In this document: positions 5,893 through 10,315 of the stretch, one piece after another
Numbering within the stretch: the first letter of the stretch is position 1
Layout: every line of letters begins with the position of its first letter
DNA from: an uncultured cyanobacterium
GTDB lineage: Bacteria > Cyanobacteriota > Cyanobacteriia > PCC-6307 > Cyanobiaceae
Direction of reading: 5' to 3'
NCBI GenBank assembly: GCA_903934745.1
Contig: CAIZOZ010000571.1
Span: 1 to 10,315, forward strand
Length of the DNA: 10,315 nt
Program-made: the position numbers and the translations under genes
Notes under the pieces: generated by a model
Databases searched by the model: none
What the model was told of the DNA's origin: nothing
The model's input: only the letters and a program-made list of their open reading frames with translations

Positions 5893-6501
5893 TCAGCGAG
5901 GAGCCGGCGCCGACCGGACCGTGGGGCCGGACGGGGTGGAGGGCAGGCCCGCCGCCGGGGCGGAAAGGGAGGCTCCAGAGCCGATGCGCTCGATTGTTTC
6001 CACCTCGAACGGCACCCCCGCCGCCCGCAGGGCCTGGGTCACCACCTCGGCCGGCGCCGAGGCATCGGCCTGAGGCAACAGGATCGTGACCCGATAGGGG
6101 GCCGGTCGAGCCGGCACAGGCGCGGCCGAGGACCTGGCTGAACCGGTTGACGAGGGAGAGGCCGCACCAGCAGTGGCAGTGGCACTGGACTTGCCAGCCA
6201 GCGGCGTTTGGCCAGCGGACGGGGGATTGACCGTGGTGGTGCCGGGGGCGCTTGCCCCAGTCGTGCCCGTGGGTGCCGCTTTGGCGCCGGGAGACGGCGT
6301 CGAGCCACTTGCCCCCCCGCCAGCCGGTGCTGCGCCAGCACCCGACGTGAGCGAACCAGCAGCCGGGATGGAGGGAGCACCGGAGAAGCTGCGGGAGAGA
6401 GCCTCGCCGAAGCGGGTGCCGCTGCACCCGGCCAGCACCAGGGGCAGCAGCACGGCGGCGAGCCGGCAGCCACGCCCGGCAGACCGCACGGTGAGTTTCA
6501 A
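5893..6501 (-). CDS. Low-complexity lipoprotein of unknown function
   Basis: The 202-residue product has a signal sequence with a hydrophobic core and lipobox LVLAGC (Cys26), so it should be lipid-anchored on the outer face of a membrane. Residues from about 41 to 133 are almost entirely Ala, Gly, Ser, Thr and Pro and should be a flexible spacer. A compact region follows at about 135-173 (PYRVTILLPQADASAPAEVV, then ALRAAGVPFEVETIERI), predicted by eye as strand-helix-strand. It is faintly like a SPOR-type or ferredoxin-like fold, but I do not assign it. The end is again low-complexity. I do not recognise a named family. The start is taken as TTG at 6501, overlapping the topA stop as TTGA; an in-frame GTG at 6489 would also leave a complete signal peptide. 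It lies between topA and the DUF2232 gene, probably in one operon. Confidence 0.7.
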   Translation of the reverse strand: MKLTVRSAGRGCRLAAVLLPLVLAGCSGTRFGEALSRSFSGAPSIPAAGSLTSGAGAAPAGGGASGSTPSPGAKAAPTGTTGASAPGTTTVNPPSAGQTPLAGKSSATATAGAASPSSTGSARSSAAPVPARPAPYRVTILLPQADASAPAEVVTQALRAAGVPFEVETIERIGSGASLSAPAAGLPSTPSGPTVRSAPAPR

Positions 6502-9233
6502 CTGCCCGCCGGCTTGATCACCCGCACGGCACTGGCGCGCAGGCGGCCGGTCTTGGTGGTGGTAGGTGGCTTGGGTGCTGCTGGAGCTTTGGCCGCACCG
6601 GCCTTGGCGGCACCGGTCTTGGCGGAGCTGCGGGGTTTGGCGGCCGTTTTGCCCTTGGTCTTGCCCGTGGACGCCTTGGCCGCCAGCAACTCCACCGCCT
6701 GTTCCAGGGTGATCGTTTCGGCGGTGGTGCCTTCCGGCAGGGAGGCATTGAGCTTGCCCTGCTTCACATACAACCCGTAGGGCCCGTCGAACAGCTGGAT
6801 CGCCTCCTCGCCCCCGGCGGGGACCCCGAGATCCTTGAGGGCGGTGCGGCCGCCACGGCCCTTCTTGGGCATGGCCAGCAGCTCGATGGCCCGTTCCAGA
6901 GTGATCAGCAGCACGTCGTCGTCGGCCTTGAGCGAGCGGTAATCCTTTTCCGCCTTGCCCTTGTCGTGCACCACATAGGGGCCGAAACGACCCAAGCCCG
7001 CCTGCACCTTGCCGCCCTCGGGATGCTCACCCAGCTGGCGGGGCAACCGCAGCAGACCGAGGGCATCCTCCAGTCCCAGCTCTTCGGGCTTGACCCCCTT
7101 GGGCAGAGAGGCGCGCTTGGGCTTGGGGTTCTCCTCACTCACCTGGCCCAGCTGCAGGTAGGGCCCGTACTGACCGAACAGCAGATAAATCTCGTCGCCG
7201 GTTTCCGGATCAGTGCCCAGCGCTTCAGGACCTTCGGCCTTCTGCCGCAGGATCAGCTCCGCCTTCTCGGCATCCAGATCACCGGGGGTGATCTCCGCCG
7301 GCAGGGTGGCCTTGAGCAACTCCTCAGACCCATCATCCGCAACCCGCTTGGTCTCGAGATAGGCGCCGAAGCGGCCGATCCGCACCACACAGGGCAAACC
7401 CTCCAGCTCCACGGTGCGGGAGGCGCCGGGGTCGATGTCGCCTTCGCGCTGCTGCACCTGGGTTTCCAGCCCGGTCTCACCCTTGTAGAAGCCCTCCAGG
7501 TAAGGCAGCCAGGACACCTTGCCGGTGGAGATCTCATCGAGGGTGGACTCCATCCGAGCCGTGAAGCTCGTGTCGACCAGATCGGGGAAGTGCTCCTCCA
7601 GCAGGGCCGTCACCGCAAAGGCGGTGAAGCTGGGGATCAGGGCATTGCTCTGCAGCGTGGCGTAACCGCGATCAATGATCGTGCCGATGATGCTGGCGTA
7701 GGTGGAGGGGCGACCGATGCCCTCCTTCTCCAGGGTTTTGACCAGGGCTGCCTCGCTGTAGCGAGCCGGGGGCTGGGTCTGGTGGCCGAGGGCCTCGACG
7801 GCTTTGCAGGCCGGAGCATCACCCACCGCCAGGGCCGGCAGCAGCACTTCCTGCCCCTCCAGGGCGGCCTCGGGATCATCACTGCCCTCCACATAGGCGC
7901 GGAAGAAGCCGGCGAAATCGATGCGCTTACCGCTGGCCCGGAAGATCGCCGGACCGCTGGCCGAGGCCGCGGCGGCTTCCAGATCGACGGCCAGCATCGT
8001 GAGCCGGGCATCGGCCATCTGGCTGGCCACCGTGCGCTTCCAGATCAGCTCATAGAGCGCCAGATCGCGGCCATCAAGGCCGGTTTCGTTGGGGGTACGG
8101 AAGCTCTCACCGGCGGGACGGATCGCCTCGTGGGCCTCCTGGGCATTGCGGGCCTTGGTGGAGAACTGCCGCGGCGCCGGACTGAGGTAGTCCTTGCCGT
8201 AGCGCTCGGCCACACAGGCACGGGAGGCCTGGATCGCCTGGTCGGAGAGATGCACCGAATCGGTGCGCATGTAGGTGATGAAGCCCTTTTCGTAGAGCCC
8301 CTGGGCGGTGCGCATCGTCTCCCGGGCCGAGAGCCGCAGCTTGCGATTGGACTCCTGCTGCAGGGTGCTGGTGGTGAAGGGCGGCACGGGCTTGCGCAGC
8401 GTGGGCTTCTCCTCCACCGAGGCCACCCGCCAGGGGCCGCTCTCGACCGCCTGCTGCAACTGGCGCGCCTCGACCTCGCTCAGCAGCTTCACCTTGCTGC
8501 CGGCCTTGAGGCCGCCGGTGTTCTCGTCGAAGTCGGAACCACCGGCAATGCGCTCACCCTTGAGGTGGGTGAGCTTGGCTTCAAAACCAGCGCCCTGCTG
8601 GGCCAGCTTCGCCTTCAGATCCCAGTAGCTGCCGCTGTGGAAGGCACGCCGCGCCCGTTCCCGCTGCACCAGCAGCCGCACCGCCACCGACTGCACCCGG
8701 CCGGCCGACAGGCCCCAGGCCACCTTTTTCCAGAGCAGGGGCGAGAGCGTGTAGCCCACCAGCCGATCGAGGATGCGACGGGTTTCCTGGGCATGGACCA
8801 GCTCCATGTCCAGCTCGCGGGTGGCATCGAGGGCGCGGCCGATCGCCTCCTTGGTGATTTCGTGAAAGACCATCCGCTTGACCGGCACCTTGGGGGCCAG
8901 CAGCTGCAGCAGATGCCAGCTGATGCTCTCGCCTTCGCGGTCTTCGTCCGTGGCCAGCAGCAGCCGATCGGCGCCCTTGAGGGCCTCCTTGAGCTCCTTG
9001 ACAATCTTTTTCTTGTCCTTCGGCACCACGTAGAGGGGCTCGAAGTCGTTGGCGGTGTTGACGCCGAGATTGGCCCATTTCTCGCCCTTGTGGGCCGCCG
9101 GGATCTCGCTGGCGTTGTTGGGGAGATCGCGAACGTGGCCCATGGAGGCCTCGACACGGAAGTCCTTCGGCAGGAAGCCCCGAATGGTTTTGGCCTTGGT
9201 GGGGCTCTCGACGATGACCAAGGTGTGGGTCAC
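6498..9233 (-). CDS. topA: DNA topoisomerase I (type IA)
   Basis: The 911-residue product relaxes negatively supercoiled DNA through a transient 5'-phosphotyrosine link. The N-terminal TOPRIM domain shows IVESPTKAKT with catalytic-type Glu9 and the acidic cluster DEDREGE (96-102). LSAGRVQSVA follows at 175-184, PFTTSTLQQES at 285-295, and the active-site Tyr321 in FITYMRTDS. HEAIRP is at 368-373 and EGIGRPSTYASII at 504-516. The C terminus has no cysteine tetrads (only three Cys in the whole protein). Instead it has four short repeats around GRFGAYLE (620), GQYGPYLQLG (687), GRFGPYVVHD (748) and GPYGLYVKQG (817), as in cyanobacterial TopA. The last 60 residues are Lys/Ala/Pro-rich and probably bind DNA non-specifically. 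The start is GTG at 9233, giving the expected MTHTLVIVESPTKA. It heads the minus-strand block and diverges from ndhB. Confidence 0.97.
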   Translation of the reverse strand: MTHTLVIVESPTKAKTIRGFLPKDFRVEASMGHVRDLPNNASEIPAAHKGEKWANLGVNTANDFEPLYVVPKDKKKIVKELKEALKGADRLLLATDEDREGESISWHLLQLLAPKVPVKRMVFHEITKEAIGRALDATRELDMELVHAQETRRILDRLVGYTLSPLLWKKVAWGLSAGRVQSVAVRLLVQRERARRAFHSGSYWDLKAKLAQQGAGFEAKLTHLKGERIAGGSDFDENTGGLKAGSKVKLLSEVEARQLQQAVESGPWRVASVEEKPTLRKPVPPFTTSTLQQESNRKLRLSARETMRTAQGLYEKGFITYMRTDSVHLSDQAIQASRACVAERYGKDYLSPAPRQFSTKARNAQEAHEAIRPAGESFRTPNETGLDGRDLALYELIWKRTVASQMADARLTMLAVDLEAAAASASGPAIFRASGKRIDFAGFFRAYVEGSDDPEAALEGQEVLLPALAVGDAPACKAVEALGHQTQPPARYSEAALVKTLEKEGIGRPSTYASIIGTIIDRGYATLQSNALIPSFTAFAVTALLEEHFPDLVDTSFTARMESTLDEISTGKVSWLPYLEGFYKGETGLETQVQQREGDIDPGASRTVELEGLPCVVRIGRFGAYLETKRVADDGSEELLKATLPAEITPGDLDAEKAELILRQKAEGPEALGTDPETGDEIYLLFGQYGPYLQLGQVSEENPKPKRASLPKGVKPEELGLEDALGLLRLPRQLGEHPEGGKVQAGLGRFGPYVVHDKGKAEKDYRSLKADDDVLLITLERAIELLAMPKKGRGGRTALKDLGVPAGGEEAIQLFDGPYGLYVKQGKLNASLPEGTTAETITLEQAVELLAAKASTGKTKGKTAAKPRSSAKTGAAKAGAAKAPAAPKPPTTTKTGRLRASAVRVIKPAGS

Positions 9234-9258
9234 GGGAAGGCGCTGAACCGCTCCCTTC

Positions 9259-9264
9259 TTTATC
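9259..9264 (-). promoter_or_regulatory. Possible -10 element for topA
   Basis: On the minus strand GATAAA matches four of six bases of the -10 consensus and lies about 25 bp upstream of the topA GTG, implying a short leader. No -35 match is apparent at 16-18 bp. A purine run (AAGGGAG) sits between this site and the GTG, but too far from the start to be a good ribosome binding site. Confidence 0.25.
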
Positions 9265-9330
9265 GCATCGCTGGCCGTTGCGTGCGCTGCCGCTCACCGA
9301 AGGCCCCAGTCGGCCCCAGGCCACGACGGC

Positions 9331-9336
9331 TACAGT
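9331..9336 (+). promoter_or_regulatory. Possible -10 element for ndhB
   Basis: TACAGT matches four of six -10 consensus bases in the 130-bp divergent spacer 9234-9363, upstream of all candidate ndhB starts. A -35 element is not evident, which is common in cyanobacterial promoters. The rest of the spacer holds an AT-rich TTATTAAC just before the proposed GTG start and nothing else I can name. Confidence 0.3.
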
Positions 9337-9363
9337 CCCCAGCACTGAAGCCTTATTAACGCC

Positions 9364-10315
9364 GTGGCTGACGTGTTTTTCGCCGCCACTCCTGTCGCTT
9401 CCACCGCCGCCGATGCCATGGCGGCGATCGGCTCCGGCCTGAGCACGGGCAGCCTCAACCTGCAGCTCAATGCGGCGGCGATCGCGCCGGAAGCTGCCGT
9501 GCTGATCGCGCTGCTGGTCTGCCTGCTGGTGGATCTGGCCGGCGAAAAGGCCGCCAGCCGCTGGGTGCCGCCGATCTGTTATGGCGGCCTGGGCAGTGCC
9601 CTGGTGCTGCTGGCCCTGCAGTGGAACGGACCGCTCGAACCCTCCTTCCTCGGAGCCTTCCTGGCGGACAACCTGGCCATCGCGATGCGGGCGGTGGTGG
9701 CCGCCTCGACCCTGATCTCCCTGCTGCTGAGCTGGCGCTACGTCGAGCGCAGCGGTACGCCGGTGGGGGAATACGCCGCCATCCTGCTGGCCGCCACCCT
9801 GGGGGGGATGGTGTTGTGCGGCGCCACCGATCTGATCAGCATTTTCATCTCGCTCGAAACCCTGTCGGTGTCCAGCTACCTGCTGGCCGGCTACATGAAA
9901 CGCGACGCCCGCAGTTCCGAGGCCGCGCTCAAGTATCTGCTGGTGGGATCAGCGGCGGCGGCCGTGTTTCTTTATGGCGCCTCGCTGCTGTACGGCCTCA
10001 GCGGCGGCGCCACCAGCCTGGATGCGATCTCGGTGGCTCTGCGGAGCTCGGATACACCGATCACCGCCCTGGCCCTGGTGTTTGTACTGGCCACGGTGGC
10101 CTTCAAGATCGCCGCCGTGCCCTTCCACCAGTGGACACCCGATGTGTACGAAGGCTCGCCCACGCCCGTGGTGGCCTTCCTTTCCGTGGGCTCGAAGGCG
10201 GCTGGATTCGCCCTGGCACTGAGGATTCTGGTGGGTTGCTTCGAGAGTTTCGATGCCCAGTGGAAGTTCCTGTTCACGGTGCTGGCGGTGCTCAGCATGG
10301 TGCTCGGCAACGTCG
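9364..10315 (+). CDS. ndhB: NAD(P)H-quinone oxidoreductase subunit 2 (NdhB), 5' part
   Basis: About 317 residues are visible before the right edge; the full protein is usually a little over 500. NdhB is a proton-pumping, antiporter-like membrane subunit of the thylakoid NDH-1 complexes, which serve respiration, cyclic electron flow and CO2 uptake. The translation shows several membrane segments and the conserved charged positions of this family: Glu165 in ISLETLSVSSYLLAGY, Lys190 in SEAALKYLLVGS, Lys248 in VAFKIAAVPFHQWTPDVYEG and Lys278 in VAFLSVGSKAAGFAL. An in-frame stop at 9346 limits the start. GTG 9364 is chosen because it gives a leading segment of typical length, but GTG 9373 and ATG 9418 are also possible and no clear Shine-Dalgarno site decides. 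The gene diverges from topA. Confidence 0.95.
   Translation, partial: MADVFFAATPVASTAADAMAAIGSGLSTGSLNLQLNAAAIAPEAAVLIALLVCLLVDLAGEKAASRWVPPICYGGLGSALVLLALQWNGPLEPSFLGAFLADNLAIAMRAVVAASTLISLLLSWRYVERSGTPVGEYAAILLAATLGGMVLCGATDLISIFISLETLSVSSYLLAGYMKRDARSSEAALKYLLVGSAAAAVFLYGASLLYGLSGGATSLDAISVALRSSDTPITALALVFVLATVAFKIAAVPFHQWTPDVYEGSPTPVVAFLSVGSKAAGFALALRILVGCFESFDAQWKFLFTVLAVLSMVLGNV
9478..9485. repeat. HIP1 octamer GCGATCGC
   Basis: Exact HIP1 palindrome in the 5' part of ndhB. Confidence 0.75.

Noticed and set aside
5893..6501. A SPOR-domain assignment for the lipoprotein's compact segment
   Set aside because: The strand-helix-strand impression is suggestive, but the segment is short for a SPOR domain and I could not align the usual pattern with confidence.
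6966..9359. A 797-codon open frame on the plus strand opposite topA
   Set aside because: It lies antisense to an unmistakable topoisomerase I. Its translation is rich in Gly, Leu, Gln and His with no domain, as expected from the complement of GC-rich codons.

Overview
The window is GC-rich (about two-thirds G+C by eye), gene-dense bacterial DNA. It carries a cyanobacterial-type NDH-1 subunit (NdhB), a zinc-finger-less topoisomerase I with the C-terminal repeats seen in cyanobacteria, the end of a probable cyAbrB regulator, and three copies of the octamer GCGATCGC (HIP1), which is over-represented in many cyanobacterial genomes. Together these point to a cyanobacterium, most likely a high-GC member of the Synechococcus/Cyanobium group. 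The genus is inference. The gene order also resembles, from memory, the ribE-to-ndhB block of picocyanobacteria.

Layout. Positions 1-106 hold the 3' end of a plus-strand AbrB-like gene, which converges on minus-strand ribE (riboflavin synthase, 191-874). ribE diverges across a 71-bp spacer from a plus-strand pair: a bifunctional-nuclease (DUF151) protein (946-1659) and an aldo/keto reductase with two C-terminal 4Fe-4S motifs (1649-2830). These two overlap by 11 bp and are probably one transcript. That pair converges, with a 12-bp gap, on a long minus-strand block. Read in its direction of transcription the block is topA (9233-6498), a Pro/Ala/Ser/Thr-rich lipoprotein (6501-5893), a DUF2232 membrane protein (5891-5232), a CobT-like phosphoribosyltransferase (5235-4096) and, after 122 bp, a solute-binding-protein-like lipoprotein (3973-2843). 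The first four are packed with overlaps or a single-base gap, with apparent TTGA stop/start overlaps at two junctions. ndhB diverges from topA across a 130-bp spacer and runs off the right end.

How the genes relate. Most are core housekeeping functions: flavin synthesis, DNA supercoiling, cobamide lower-ligand activation and the NDH-1 electron-transport complex. They do not form one pathway. The less understood parts are the lipoprotein and DUF2232 protein lodged between topA and the CobT-like gene, the binding-protein-like lipoprotein with no transporter beside it, and a 15-bp degenerate tandem repeat inside that gene. I see no mobile element, CRISPR array, RNA gene, phage gene or defence system. 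No stretch over 300 bp lacks a gene.
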